Below are positions 30,679 to 41,566 of a DNA stretch of 64,000 nucleotides, in pieces. The first letter of the stretch is position 1, and the number at the start of each line of letters is the position of its first letter. A program made the position numbers and the translations under genes. The stretch is from Fulvia fulva (lineage: Eukaryota; Ascomycota; Dothideomycetes; Mycosphaerellales; Mycosphaerellaceae), in the NCBI RefSeq assembly GCF_020509005.1, contig NC_063016.1, forward strand, positions 2,852,001 to 2,916,000, given 5' to 3'. Below the pieces are notes generated by a model, which was given only the letters and a program-made list of their open reading frames with translations, had not been told where the DNA came from and searched no databases.

Positions 30679-32347
30679 TCACGCCATCTTCTCGACATCT
30701 TCATCGCCATGTCGCTCTGCTCTTGGACTTGACCGCCACTTCCCCCACACCTTATACACCAACCATATCAGCAGCGTCACAGCGAACACAGCTGCCAAAG
30801 CAACGAAGCACACCCAGACCGAAAGCGGCGAATCATTGATCTCCTTGACATTCATGCCATAAATGCTGGTCACGAAGGACAGCGGAGCATAGATGAAGGC
30901 CAAATATGTGAGAAGCTGGCCACGGCGAGCTTGTTCCGCGCTCCGTCGTGTCTCATCCGCCATATACTCAGCAAGCTTGACACTAGCCTGGCTCTCGCTG
31001 ATGGCGACGGTACTGTGCAAGATCTGGAAAGTCTGCACCAGAATGTCTTCTTGGCGTTGAATTTCTGCTTTGAGCGGTGCCCACGCTTCCCAATTGTTCC
31101 AGTACGCAGTGCGCTCGAATCCGGAAGCCGCAATGCGTTGGTTGACATCTGCGCACTAGGAGCCTCCAGCGTCCGTGCAGAAGAGCTTCTGCTCTATAGG
31201 AATGACGCGTTTCAGCCTCGAGAGGTCCTCACGTAATGCATGAAGCCGGTCATTGAAGCTGCTCAGATTGTTGCTGTTGATGGTCCTGATCTGACCGAAA
31301 CTGACTGGGGAAAGCTGTAGGGGGATAGCGCTTAAACAACGTCGCCATGAGGTCACTAACGCCATCAATACAAGATCCTTTCGGTGTCCGTCGCGGTGCC
31401 GATGCTAGAGCTGCAATAGGTCCCGCTGACATTTGTCTTCGCAATAGTTGAAGATGGCTCGTAGCAGAGACATGTCGTGATAAGGAGGTCCGCATAAAAA
31501 GCGCCAGGCAGTATGACCGTGTGGTTGTGCAGTCGACAGTGTTTCAAACTCTATGGCAGAGCTTCCGCAAACCTCTGTGATGTTAGGGGGAGCGTCGACG
31601 AGTATGAGCACTTGAAGATCTATGTCAGCGGCTGCGGGTTTAGAAGTCCAACGAGACTCACAAAAACCCTCTATTGCAAGTAAAGTAATGCAGGACCGTA
31701 CTCTAGGCATCATTCCTGGGGTACCTCTTTCTGCATGGCGAGTGCCAAAGCGATGAACATGATTGGTATTTTCTAGCTTTCTCTCGGAGACAAAGTGGCC
31801 ACGCATGGTACAAGACCTACACACCACAGTGCGTTAGCTGTAGTCGAGAGGAGGTATGCGACGGTCTCTCGACAGCTTATGCTAACGTGGAATGATCCGC
31901 GCGCTCCCGCATTGATGTGCATCTCATTTTCTCGATCTCGTACCGAGGCTGCAATGTCTGGTCCTCAGCTGCCTCTGCTCGTTCGAGCGCACTGGCCCAA
32001 GCTGGATAGTTGCCATGGTTGCGCAGGTGATATATGAAGTGAGCAAAGTGTACAACCCACGCTTTCCCCAGTGCTAAGATCCATTCCAGGCTCATGTTCT
32101 CAATGACACAGACGTGTTCATCCGAGGCCCGCTCTGTCGCTGCGTGCCAGCCGATCAGATCTTGCACATCCGTGAAGGCATCTGCATTCGGTGGTGTGGC
32201 AGTATGCACTGCTCTGGTGGTGGTGACAGCTTTATACTTGGAGACGGAAGAAGTCCACGGAATAGCACACTTTGCCGCTAACAGCTCGAACTGCTGTCGA
32301 TCTTGGTCTTGTATGAAATCGTCTGCCGTCAGGCGTGTGGTTGACAT
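30679..32347 (-). CDS. CorA-like Mg2+ transporter protein, multi-exon or broken
   Basis: The C-terminal part (31155-30679) is clear: a helical stalk (AYWNNWEAWAPLKAEI...), then the CorA signature G-M-N in IYGMNVKEIND between two membrane helices, ending in a charged tail. CorA-like proteins form pentameric Mg2+ channels in the plasma or vacuolar membrane. The N-terminal part (32347-31877) is acidic and cytosolic. The frame 31827-30679 is continuous apart from two in-frame TAG codons at 31405-31407 and 31156-31158. A frame change lies between 31877 and 31827. Each TAG could be an intron 3' end or a CAG->TAG change, so I cannot tell a spliced gene from a decaying one. The family assignment is firm; gene integrity is not. 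Confidence 0.65.
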
Positions 32348-32650
32348 TGTGCAATGACCGGATGTGGATGTGCTGTTGCAGTCGGCGCCTGTTCCATCGA
32401 AGCTGAAGTCATGGCAGACACAGCTGAAAGACCCTGGCCCATGGCAGTGTCGAGCTACATCTTTAGCCGGATGGTGATGATGGTGATGATGCTGTGTAAC
32501 ACTGTGTACGATGGGCCAAGGGCTGAAGTCCGTGGCAAGGGCTCGCTGCTACTGTAACACACGTCGCTTGCGCTAGGTAGGAAGGGCCGCAGCGACCCAA
32601 ATCCGCCACTTCGACGCTCTTCTTAGAGCTGGGCATGTTCGGGCGCGTCT
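32348..32650. other. Intergenic with short GATGGT repeat
   Basis: About 300 bp between the CorA-like gene and bS16m. It contains a short imperfect GATGGTGATGATG microsatellite near 32468-32492. No gene seen. Confidence 0.4.
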
Positions 32651-33148
32651 TCACCGGCGAGCCACGATTTCCGATTCTCTCTGACTCATGGTTCCGTCGG
32701 CTTTGGTGTCCTTCCTTGCCTTGTCTGGCTTCGGTACATGTGTGGGGAATCGCGACTGCTTGATCGTCTGAGGTCCTGATGGTAGATAGCGTGGTTCGAG
32801 GAGACCAATCTACAAGGAATCAGTCAGTACTGCGAGCGTAAATCAGGCTCGCTCTTCTGAAGCTGCACATACCATCGACAGTAACCTCCAGACGGTATCA
32901 CTTGGCTGTGCTCCCACTCCTAGCCAGTATTTCGCCCTCGACACGTCCACTTTGATGTCCTTGATCTTGCGGTCCGACGGTTCTGCGCCGACTGGCAGTT
33001 TCGGGATGGGGTCGTATGTGCCCAGGACTTCCATGGGCTTCGAGTCGCGTGCTGATCGTCCCTGGGCGAGAACAATGTTGTAGAATGGCTGATGGCGTTT
33101 TGCGCCGCCCGGCGTGGACACGCGAGCCAGTCGTAGTCGGAGGACCAT
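32651..33148 (-). CDS. Mitochondrial ribosomal protein bS16m
   Basis: Nuclear gene for the small-subunit protein bS16 of the mitochondrial ribosome. Exon 1 is 33148-32873 and exon 2 is 32809-32651. The 63-nt intron has GTATGT and TTGTAG ends. The product is 144 aa. The start MVLRLRLAR...KRHQPFYNIV and the motif LGTYDPIPK are the hallmark of S16. SDTVWRLLSM is spliced to IGLLEP as in other fungal S16 proteins, which confirms the junction. The C-terminal basic extension is typical of mitochondrial members. It is transcribed divergently from the dynein light intermediate chain gene across 267 bp. Confidence 0.93.
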
Positions 33149-33415
33149 TGTGTAGATTTGGGGTGAGCTTTGGATTGCTGTGCGAATTCGTTGTAGTATG
33201 CTGCAGTGGAATTGGTCAAGTAGGTGGAGATGTAGGCAAGTCGATTGATCTTCAAGTCAAGGGCGCTCTTTCACTCCCGCGGAGTGTGTCAGCACCGCCG
33301 CCATCGTCAACGCCGACACACGTCGCCCAACTTCGCGTGACAAGGAGCTGGAGCATGCGACACAGCGAGAACAGCGACACTTCGAATTGGAATTGCTAGC
33401 ATCGGTTGCCACACC
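33149..33415. promoter_or_regulatory. Divergent promoter region bS16m / dynein LIC
   Basis: 267 bp between the start codons of two divergently transcribed housekeeping genes. No TATA box stands out. Any regulatory elements of both genes must lie here or in their leaders. Confidence 0.5.
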
Positions 33416-35260
33416 ATGGCAACTGTCACTACCACCCGCCAGCCAACGACACGCCGCAAGAAGGACCAGCGCAGCGACATCTGGTCCAACCTCCTCCGCC
33501 AGACACGCGAAGCCCAGGCACGATCGCGGACACAGGCAGTCCAGCACCGAGAACTCATCGTATGTGGTGCCTCGCCGGATGACCAGCGTCAACTCTTGCA
33601 GGCCATCACACGTCCACCACCTCCACAGCCGCCATCACGAGGCAACGAACGACGCCAGCAGAGACCTAGGGGTGACTTGCGCTTGAGCAACAAGTACGCA
33701 TATGGCTACGGACATGTCACCCTGTACTCTCCACCGCAGCAGAGTGGGAGCGGTATTGCTGCACTGGGCTCGGATGCTGAGGAGGTGGCTAGGATTGAGC
33801 TGCACACCATTCCAGAGGCCAAGGACGAGTATGTCGCAACACTACGAGGACTGCTGCAGAAGCCGCGCGAGGCGCCAAATGATCATGTAGAAGACCAAGA
33901 AGCAGGGTCGCATGTACCTCAGAAGCCCAGCGTGTGCCTGCTGCTGAGCTGGAGAGAGCCATGGAAGTTCTTGGAGCAGCTGAGGCGGTGGATCCAGGTG
34001 CTGGCCAAGGCACTTTTGCCTGAGGGACAGAAGGCAACGGATCCCATGGATGTCGTCAAAGACGCCGACATCTTCATCTCAGTTGTCGTCCAGCACACAG
34101 AGGCCCAGGAAGACCTGCTGAAGGAAGGCTACAAGGAAGACGACTTCGACTACATCTCGCAGTGCCTTCGCAGTGCCATTCTGCCGCTTCACCCACTCAG
34201 CGCTTTGGTGTACACCAACACCAACACGCCTCCGCAGCAGCCTGGAAGTGCCCTGAGCGAGCCTCAGAAAGTGCTGTGTACTTCACTCAATCTGGACTTG
34301 GTTGCTCTGAGTCCAAAACAGCAACGGTCGGGAGACACTCCGCAGAAGCAAGAGCTGGGACCCAGGCATGATTTCATGGACCGCATGGCCATCGTTATCC
34401 CTGCAGGCTGGGACAGCATAGCTTTTATCAGAACATTGAGCGAGACCTTCTCCCCGGAAGACGTGCTTCATGGCTGGTACACAGATCTGCAGCCCAGTCC
34501 GGACCCGACACCACAGCCCAGCCGAAAGCATTCGGACGATGCTAAAGCGGAAGGTCAAGACTCTGCTCAGTCGAATGGCGGGGCAGAAGTCTACGAGTCT
34601 TCGCCTGTTGACGGCGACGACGATGAGCTCGCAGAAACACCACTCTCCCCCTCCAAGGCTCCGCAGTCGGCTGTCAAGAAATATGAGAGTCGCATCCTCG
34701 ATCCGCAGGCGCACAAGCAGCAGCCACCGCCACGTATCGAAGTTACCACGAAGCCAGACCAAGAGTTCCTGGCTGAGATGCGTCAACATCTACAACAGCT
34801 GGAACTAAAGGATCAAGAACGTGATAACAATGGCCGCTCAGCCGGCGTTTCGAACACTGGCCATTCGACCGGTCGTAACATTGGCATGCCTTCTGGTGAG
34901 CAGACTGGCGCCTTGAACGAGCTCGGTGACGTTTCCTTCAACGTGGGAGGTGTGAGCTACGATACCATCAGCGCTGAGGCAGCCATTGAGCGACTGAAGC
35001 GGCCCGCTCAGACATTGGGTAGTCCAATTTCAACTATACCGAGGACCGGTACCCCCAAGCCGCCTCGAACCAACAGAGAGACAAGCGACGATGTGCGAGG
35101 CTCGGAGACGTTCACGCCTGTCGGCCGTGCACGAGACACATCTAGCGCCAAGTCGCCTGACTTCGATCCGAATAAGCTTAATGACTTCTTCAATAGTCTG
35201 GCGAAGAAGGCTGGAGGAGGCGCAGGCACCAGGGACAACACTCCAAGCAAGACAGGATGA
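33416..35260 (+). CDS. Cytoplasmic dynein light intermediate chain
   Basis: 614 aa in a single exon. Dynein light intermediate chains hold the motor heavy chains and link them to cargo adaptors for minus-end transport on microtubules. The N-terminus (DIWSNLLRQT...RELIVCGASPDDQRQLLQAI) aligns with the start of the Ras-like domain. The P-loop lacks the GK[ST] residues, as in other fungal members. A conserved segment CLLLSWREPWKFLEQLRRWI lies at about residues 174-193. The second half (about 370-614) is low-complexity, rich in Ser/Pro/Gln, with a predicted helix EFLAEMRQHLQQLELKDQER and a C-terminal FNSLAKKAGG segment. Length is in the fungal range. The start is the first ATG of the frame and gives the conserved N-terminus. 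Confidence 0.85.
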   Translation: MATVTTTRQPTTRRKKDQRSDIWSNLLRQTREAQARSRTQAVQHRELIVCGASPDDQRQLLQAITRPPPPQPPSRGNERRQQRPRGDLRLSNKYAYGYGHVTLYSPPQQSGSGIAALGSDAEEVARIELHTIPEAKDEYVATLRGLLQKPREAPNDHVEDQEAGSHVPQKPSVCLLLSWREPWKFLEQLRRWIQVLAKALLPEGQKATDPMDVVKDADIFISVVVQHTEAQEDLLKEGYKEDDFDYISQCLRSAILPLHPLSALVYTNTNTPPQQPGSALSEPQKVLCTSLNLDLVALSPKQQRSGDTPQKQELGPRHDFMDRMAIVIPAGWDSIAFIRTLSETFSPEDVLHGWYTDLQPSPDPTPQPSRKHSDDAKAEGQDSAQSNGGAEVYESSPVDGDDDELAETPLSPSKAPQSAVKKYESRILDPQAHKQQPPPRIEVTTKPDQEFLAEMRQHLQQLELKDQERDNNGRSAGVSNTGHSTGRNIGMPSGEQTGALNELGDVSFNVGGVSYDTISAEAAIERLKRPAQTLGSPISTIPRTGTPKPPRTNRETSDDVRGSETFTPVGRARDTSSAKSPDFDPNKLNDFFNSLAKKAGGGAGTRDNTPSKTG

Positions 35261-35643
35261 AAGGTAGAAGAACTCGACTCAAGTATGCTGGATGAAATGA
35301 ACAATGCCCATCTCCACGATGACACAAACTCTTGTACGGCCGAACATGATTCAAGTCATGGCGTTCGAGTACAATACGCCCTCGGTACTGACTCAAACAT
35401 CAAGACAAGGTCAAGGCTGTGCGTACAGTGGACATTGAAATCAGTGCGCTGCGAGCTGTGCGAGCCTAAACTTGAAGAGACCCTAACCCTCGTTTACTCG
35501 CATTCAGATCACTCAGCAGGGTCAGCATCGGCGTAGTCGGATCACGCCGACCACGTCGATTACTCCGATGGGCCTCTTCTCCCCCTTGATTCTTTTGCTC
35601 GAACATCATTGACTTCTCTCCGACATAGTATACACTCAACGGC
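35261..35643. other. Intergenic, nothing recognised
   Basis: About 380 bp between the dynein gene and the decayed regulator. Only short frames. Confidence 0.4.
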
Positions 35644-37585
35644 ATGGCACTGAACGCTCCGAAGCCGACTCGGAGCGCAGAATTTGAGCCCTGCAGGTAC
35701 AACAAGCAGTCGTGCGACCACGAGAGGCCAGTCTGCTCGCGATGCATACGACGCGGCCTTCAAAATGAATGCGTATACCGAGAGCGGCCTTTCAAGAAAC
35801 GCAAGCTAGTGCAAACACAGTGCGTGCAAAGCCAATTAGTGATACACCAATTCTGGCCTGCACTGACTTGGCCAGGACTCCTGCCCCTGCTGGCTCCACA
35901 GGCTCAGCATCGGCCGTGCCGAGAGATGAGGCCAATGGCATTCTAGTATCCGACACTCCACGATACCCTAACCCAGGATTCCAAGGCACTTCGAACCATG
36001 TGGCCATCTTTCAACAGCTCCCATGCCATGTTGACCAAGAGCAAACTCCCATCCCCACAGTCACAACCAGCACTGGCGGTGCCGCGAGATCGCTGGCGCA
36101 CTGCTACTGTAACAGGAACCAGGGAGAGCAAATCATGGAAGACTGCCTCGTCAAGCTAGACCTGTATAGAGTCTCTGCGCCGATCAGCTTCTGGCTTGCT
36201 ACAGACACCAATTTAGGTGCATTGAGTGGCCATTTCGTACCTGGCTGTGTGAAGACAGTCGAAGACAACCTATTGGTACCACATCAAGACGTCGTTGCGT
36301 TCGCGTCTGCGCTCGCTTCTAAAACGACCGCCAACTCCAAGCGGCCACTGACGTTCGACGGGACTTCAACTTTTCAGCTGATGAAGAGCGAGCATTGTGG
36401 CGAGCACATTCGTTGAGAGACTCTGATCATCACTTTAGTGGCCGGAGGTCGTGCAGCTGCTGACATCAGGTTCTTTCCTCCATTGTACAAAGATGACACT
36501 GAGCGCGATGAGTTGCAGAAACTGCTCAGCCGATTGGCAGAGCGCTGTCTGGAATCAGCTGTGTCTCTCGGTCGCGTGAACAATTTCCTGCTGATCAGTC
36601 AATATGAGAACTTCATTCTGTATACTGTGCTCTTTGGCGATCAAAGTACGCTTCATCGAATATACCCAATGTATAATCGCTGCTGATAGCACCACAGGTT
36701 TCGATGCATGGCGACGTCTGGGCGATGTGATCAGCTCTCTCCTCTTCCTCGGCCACAATGAGGATAACAAACGTGGACCTGCATGCCCTCTATTCCTGGC
36801 CGAAGTGAGACGGAATTGCTTTGCCCAGATCTATCTGGCCGATAAAGAGCTGTTGCTATTCCTGGGTCGGCCGCCTCGACTCAGTCGTGTCTTCTGCTGC
36901 TTTCAGGTGCCCAGAATTCTACAAGTCCTGTTCCTGCTCCATAAAGGCAACTTGCAGCAACCCGAGCCCGCTGCTTCCATACACCATTCCAAGGCTTTGA
37001 TCGTCGCGAAAGAGATGCTGTCACTTGTGGTTGAGTGTATCTCATTTCGGAAAGGCTTGGTCGATTCTGGCTGCAGTCTCAACTGGACGGTGTGTTTCCA
37101 CACCGGCGAAAGTGCTCTATATAACCCACTGATTTGTGTTCCAGATTGTCCAATACGGCCTTCCAGCCGCCGGCTTCGTCGCTCTTCCCCTCATCCGCAA
37201 CAATCATGACCATCTTGGCGCGAAATTTATCCAAGACCTCTGTGTCTTCGTCTCAGAGGTTCAGGCTGGAGGCGTTATAACGGTGACGGAACCGAACTAT
37301 GCTCTGCTCTCTAGAGCGACGACTTCACTTCAGAGCTTGTTGACCCAAGTCCTAGCGCCGCCGCCGGTCAATCACACAGAAACTGTACGACCTCCTGGAC
37401 ATTCAGCCTATCAAGACGTCAGTGGAGCCGGGATTGACCTGTTGAGCGATCTCCCATTCTTAGACGAGCAGCCACCCTTGGACTTTTGGACGAATGAGGA
37501 GGAATTTTGGGGTGTGCTGGGAGCGCAGGCGATGGCTTTTCAGTGGGATGGGGCGGAGATGTATGGAGCAGGTATGGGGCATTGA
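35644..37585 (+). pseudogene. Decayed Zn2Cys6 transcription factor, paralogue of the 54.8-kb gene
   Basis: The protein is recognisable piecewise but cannot be read as one frame. The DNA-binding domain (35690-35815) keeps five of six cysteines; the first is Phe (TTT, probably from TGT). A frame change follows near 35.81 kb. The next part shares YPNPGF-x-G-[TS]-[NS]-H with the intact paralogue. A second break occurs near 36405, just before the LRWE-type helix. An intron 36646-36697 is conserved in position with the paralogue and joins GDQS to a WRRLGDVISSL motif. After RPPRLSRV about 90 residues present in the paralogue are missing. A further intron ending at 37143 leads to a conserved YGLPAAG...EPNYALL C-terminus. 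Two frame breaks, a lost zinc ligand and a deletion point to a pseudogene. Confidence 0.8.
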
Positions 37586-37991
37586 GCATATCCTTGCGAT
37601 GTGTAAAAGGCTGTTGCTGAGTAACGATACATTATACATGTGGCGACAGCAGCATGTTGCTTCAATACTTGTTATGCACTGCGCACCTGCCCCTTTAATG
37701 ACTCATGCTGTTTGTCGGCGTGACATACCGGTCGAAAGTCCACCCCGATGCGCTGGAAGTGTACATGCAGAGCCCATTGAATGAGGTGAAAGAGGAAGTG
37801 TAACTATGATCCGAGCTTGAAGCTGACGCTCGAACGTTTGTCAAGCAGTCGTGCCTCGGAAAAAGCAGTCTTGCAGCGGAATTGGCATGGTCACTGCCTC
37901 GAATGTCGAAACAGCGACCCAGGCGCAAAAGATGCAGTTGCTGTACAGTATTCACTCGTGTCGTGGTATCAGTGCTTCCATTATACACAGC
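37586..37991. other. Intergenic (convergent), nothing recognised
   Basis: About 400 bp between the 3' ends of the decayed regulator and the mL46 gene, which are transcribed toward each other. It should hold both terminators. No clear poly(A) signal was assigned. Confidence 0.4.
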
Positions 37992-39236
37992 TCACCGCTC
38001 GGTGAGCATATTCCTGATGTGAAACCAGTATGATGGAGTCACCATCGTTTGAATCTCCTCTTTCGTCAGCCACTGGAACTCCTGATCGCCTAGCTCATTC
38101 TTCGAGATGTCTGCTTGGCCGGCCAAAATCCGTGACTTCATGAAGAAGACCTTCTCTCCATGCTCTTCTTGCGCTACCTCTTCCATGGACGTGCTGACGA
38201 GACGATTTGGTGGGATCTTCGACAAGATTGGCGATGCGTAGTACCAACGAGCGAAGTGGCCGACTGGATGGTTGCTGACGACCCATGTGTTCATGTTGAT
38301 ACCGCCTGCTTGTACCAAGATGCGTTCGGCTGCCTGTGTGGTGTTAGAGCGAGTGCATGCAGTCTCATATGTTCAATCACATACCTGGTGCAGATTCTCC
38401 CTCCCGTACACTCTGTCCTCAGGAAAGCGCCATGAACCATCCTTCCGCTTTACGAGCAAATACAATGCTCGGTCGAGCCTCCTGCTCAGACTCCGCAGGT
38501 CGTTCTTCTGGTCCGCTTCTGTGGTGCGCGGCGCAGGTCGTTCCACAGCAACTTCGCCCACTGGCTTCCTCACACCCTCGCCAGCTTTCGCATCACCGCT
38601 GATCTCCGTCTTGCCGGCTTCTGCGTCGCCTTGCAACTGTGCCTGCTCAATGTCTTTGCCTTGAGCATCTCGGATCAGTCTTTCCACAACCTCATCCGGC
38701 TCTCCCAATCGACTTCCAACAAGCACTTCATCGTTCCAGCTTTCTTCGGTATACGCATTGTACAGGCCAATGTCTCTCGCTGCGACACCTTTCCGCGCCT
38801 TGGCTTTCCGTTTCCATTCGACATCTGCCGGCGTGCCCTTCTTGTAGTAAAAGTATCGTGTGAAGGGTAATGCGAGTCGCTCGTTAAGTCGTTTTTGATA
38901 TAGGTAGAATGCTTTCTCGAATGATGTGAGTTCCCGTGTAATTAGAGGCGACCGTGATAGTACTGGACTGCAGGCGAGCCTGAATGCTTTCTGGGGCCCT
39001 GTCGCTGTGGCAGGCTCTGTTGGTTCTGGCTGTCCCGTGCGGGCTCCTCCGGTATCCACTGCCGCCGAAGCGTGTCGTCTCGATGTCGTGTTCGATATCC
39101 GATGCCGACATGAGGAGCATACCGTGTCGCGTGAGAGGACTGTTCGAGGTCAGCATCGCCACCATCGCCATCAGGTCAGATGTGTTCTACCATTGCTAGA
39201 CGCCAGTCGCCTCGCTCCCTGCTGACTGACACTCAT
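37992..39236 (-). CDS. Mitochondrial large-subunit ribosomal protein mL46 (MRPL17 family)
   Basis: Three exons: 39236-39191, 39139-38385 and 38333-37992. Introns of 51 nt each have GTAGAA...CAG and GTATGT...CAG ends. The product is 380 aa. Splicing the first exon restores an N-terminus (MSVSQQGARRLASSNVLSRD) with the basic, Ser-rich look of a mitochondrial presequence. No start exists in exon 2 before an upstream stop. The family core is evident: RELTSFEKAFYLYQKRLNE, FTRYFYYKKGTP, WNDEVLVGS and the C-terminal Nudix-like part with NTWVVSNHPVGHF. mL46 is a mitochondrion-specific protein of the 54S subunit. The acidic insert around residues 180-230 is variable in fungi. Confidence 0.93.
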
Positions 39237-39766
39237 TGTAATGGCCAAAGCGATATCACACTGACATTGGGACGCTCCTCCATCTCCTGCTCGGCATGGG
39301 AAGTTGCGGCCATTTCGGCGGTTTAGTCAGCCCAATTCCGACACCAAAATCTTCCCTCCGCCGTCATCTTCTTCCTCTTCTTCCACCAGGCACAATTCCT
39401 TATCATCAGCTACGCTTCCTAATGCCTTTCTGATCATTTACACGTGCCTCGATCGATCAACGCAGTCTTTTTCGCTAGTGGTACCTTCGCAAAAGCATCA
39501 AGGCGTCCCATTAGATAGATACTGCTGACAATCCTGATCGACGGCAAGGACAGACTGCACCTTGAGAGCGAGGCCTGCCGACGAAGGTGAATGCGGCTCA
39601 GTTCATTGGCAGCTAACACTCTCTGTGGACGCAGATGTGGCAATGCTATGCTATGAAAGGCATGTTTCGACTCCGTGCGCCCCAACGATGGAATGACTCC
39701 AAAAACGTGCTAGGAAATGCACAAAGGCTGCCATCCTGTTGAACATCCTGAATGATGTGCCTTCCA
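39237..39766. other. Intergenic, nothing recognised
   Basis: About 530 bp upstream of mL46. Contains a TCTTCTTCCTCTTC-type pyrimidine tract near 39368-39385. No gene supported. Confidence 0.4.
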
Positions 39767-40092
39767 TCACGATCGCCTCTGACTTCGCTCCGCTGCCTCC
39801 AACTCATGCTGCCGTTGAAAGTCGCCCAACAGCAGACGATAACTCGCAAACTCCTGGCCTGACAGCAATCTTTCGGCGGTTCTTGATGCTTCCTCCGCCC
39901 GAACAGGTTGAGCCTCCAGAGTAAGCCTGGCAAGGCGCATTTGCAGGTTCGCGGCCGTATCGATGTCACCATTCTGTGTTGCCATGCCTGCGCCCCGTGA
40001 ACTGTTCCGCTGGTCAGATGCTGTAGAAGCTCAGGTCGCAAAGCGCCAGATAGTACGTACTTGTTCTCGGTCACGATAATGTCTCTCGACAT
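39767..40092 (-). CDS. Hypothetical small protein, exon structure unresolved
   Basis: Two coding-looking pieces lie on the minus strand. The downstream one (39985-39767) reads MATQNGD...NLQMRLARLTLEAQPVRAEEASRTAERLL and is helical and charged, ending in SQRRS-stop. The upstream one begins at ATG 40092 (MSRDIIVTENKY...) and is preceded by a Leu-rich stretch encoded by CTG repeats (about 40115-40135). A GTACGT donor (40058) and a GCGCAG acceptor are present, but the phase does not join them cleanly. The family is not recognised. It may be a real small gene with one intron I placed wrongly, or a remnant. Confidence 0.3.
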
Positions 40093-40981
40093 CCTGTTCC
40101 TGTCTGTGTAGGTCCAGAAGAGGAGCAGCAGCAGCAGTCCAGCAGGTTGAAAGGGAGCCAGGACTTTTGATGGATCTAGACTCCTACATGTACCGTCACA
40201 AGTCCACGTCTAGGGCTACGGCACTATATCTGCAAACGTTGATTGATGAGTACTCACCATCCATAGTAATAAGCACTTGCATTTCCGACGACTTGCTTGA
40301 CATTGGCCCTACCGGCGCTGAACTTCGAGGAGCGCCAGGAACATGGACTGCATGAACAAGCCCTTCTGTACCAGGACCATAAGAATGCAGCGTCCACGAC
40401 CATCATGACCTGTCCTAAACTCGGTGAAACCAGGGTTAGGCCACGCTTCGAACTCTCACACGATCAATCCTGCAGGATCATCACACTTACAGGGCTACAT
40501 GTACTTGTAGGGCTCGGCAACAACCGAAGAATATCATCGCGCCCTGACTACCGTGCCATCGCGTCAATTCAGTGTATCTGAAAGGTCAAATCATTGCATG
40601 GTGCTTTGACAATCATGGAGAGGGCGCGTCGCGCATCGTGACATGCTTCGAGCGATACGTCGAATTGCTGCACAGCATGCCACTGAAGGTGGCCTCAGAC
40701 CATTGACACCAGCCCCATTACTGTGTAGCACGACACGTTCTTCCTGTTCGGGATGATAGCATACCTCACCTCACCTACCTCTTGATGCCTAGGTGAAGGT
40801 GGGATGCGACAATACGATGTGATGTTCTCGAGACTCACCTCACTTGCGTAATGGCAGTACAAATATCTTCGCTCTGCACTGTTCATTGGCACAGACAGCC
40901 ACAGCCATTGCCATTGCCTCTGCTTTCGATTCGAAATACCAAGACTGACGCATCAGACTCTACAGATACGAATAGACCACC
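40093..40981. other. Intergenic, nothing recognised
   Basis: Almost 900 bp with a (CTG)n/(CAG)n-like run near 40118-40135 (GAGCAGCAGCAGCAGTCCAG) and otherwise only short frames. Confidence 0.4.
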
Positions 40982-41353
40982 ATGACCACCGACAGCAAGG
41001 TTGCCCTCGCACGGCTCCTCACTAGAGCCGATGAGTTCCTCACTTTCCTAGACGAGCATTGGTATGCAAAATTGCCGCGTCGAGAGGACGACACCATCAT
41101 CTATTCGAACAGGAGTTACGCCATCATGAGGACCTTCGACAACGAGCGCAAGAAGCTGACGCACGGACGCATGGGAAAGACCAAGCGCGTGAAAGTCCTC
41201 ACGCCTGACGATGTTATTGCCATGATCGATGGTTTCAAGGGTGTATTGCATTGCGCCTTCTTCAATGCAACCATTCTCGTCAGCAGAGACCTCAATCTTT
41301 CGTATGAGGTCAAGGTCCGTCGCGCTCTGGAGTCTGGCCAGCAGTCTGCTTGA
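40982..41353 (+). CDS. Hypothetical protein (123 aa)
   Basis: One uninterrupted frame from ATG 40982, which sits in a good context (ACCACCATGACC). The predicted protein is mixed alpha/beta and basic in the middle (GRMGKTKRVKVLTPDDVIAM), with no signal peptide, membrane helix or known motif. Codon use looks like that of the neighbouring genes. No family recognised. It could be a small cytosolic or nuclear protein. Confidence 0.45.
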   Translation: MTTDSKVALARLLTRADEFLTFLDEHWYAKLPRREDDTIIYSNRSYAIMRTFDNERKKLTHGRMGKTKRVKVLTPDDVIAMIDGFKGVLHCAFFNATILVSRDLNLSYEVKVRRALESGQQSA

Positions 41354-41566
41354 GACAACGATCCTTTGTCTCAGAGATTGCACGAAGCGAGATGACATCC
41401 AACACCACCACGCGAGACAAAGATGGCTTTATCTACAAGACACCTCTACATGACATTTGATAGAACAGCATTTCGACCTTTCCTCTCTCTGCAGCGCGTC
41501 GCATCCCTCCAGCACACCGAACAACGCACGCCACCAGCACAGCCCTTCGACCATTAGAGCTACACC

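Noticed and set aside
34283..34789. 168-codon minus-strand frame in the dynein light intermediate chain gene
   Set aside because: Antisense shadow of the low-complexity half of a single-exon gene.
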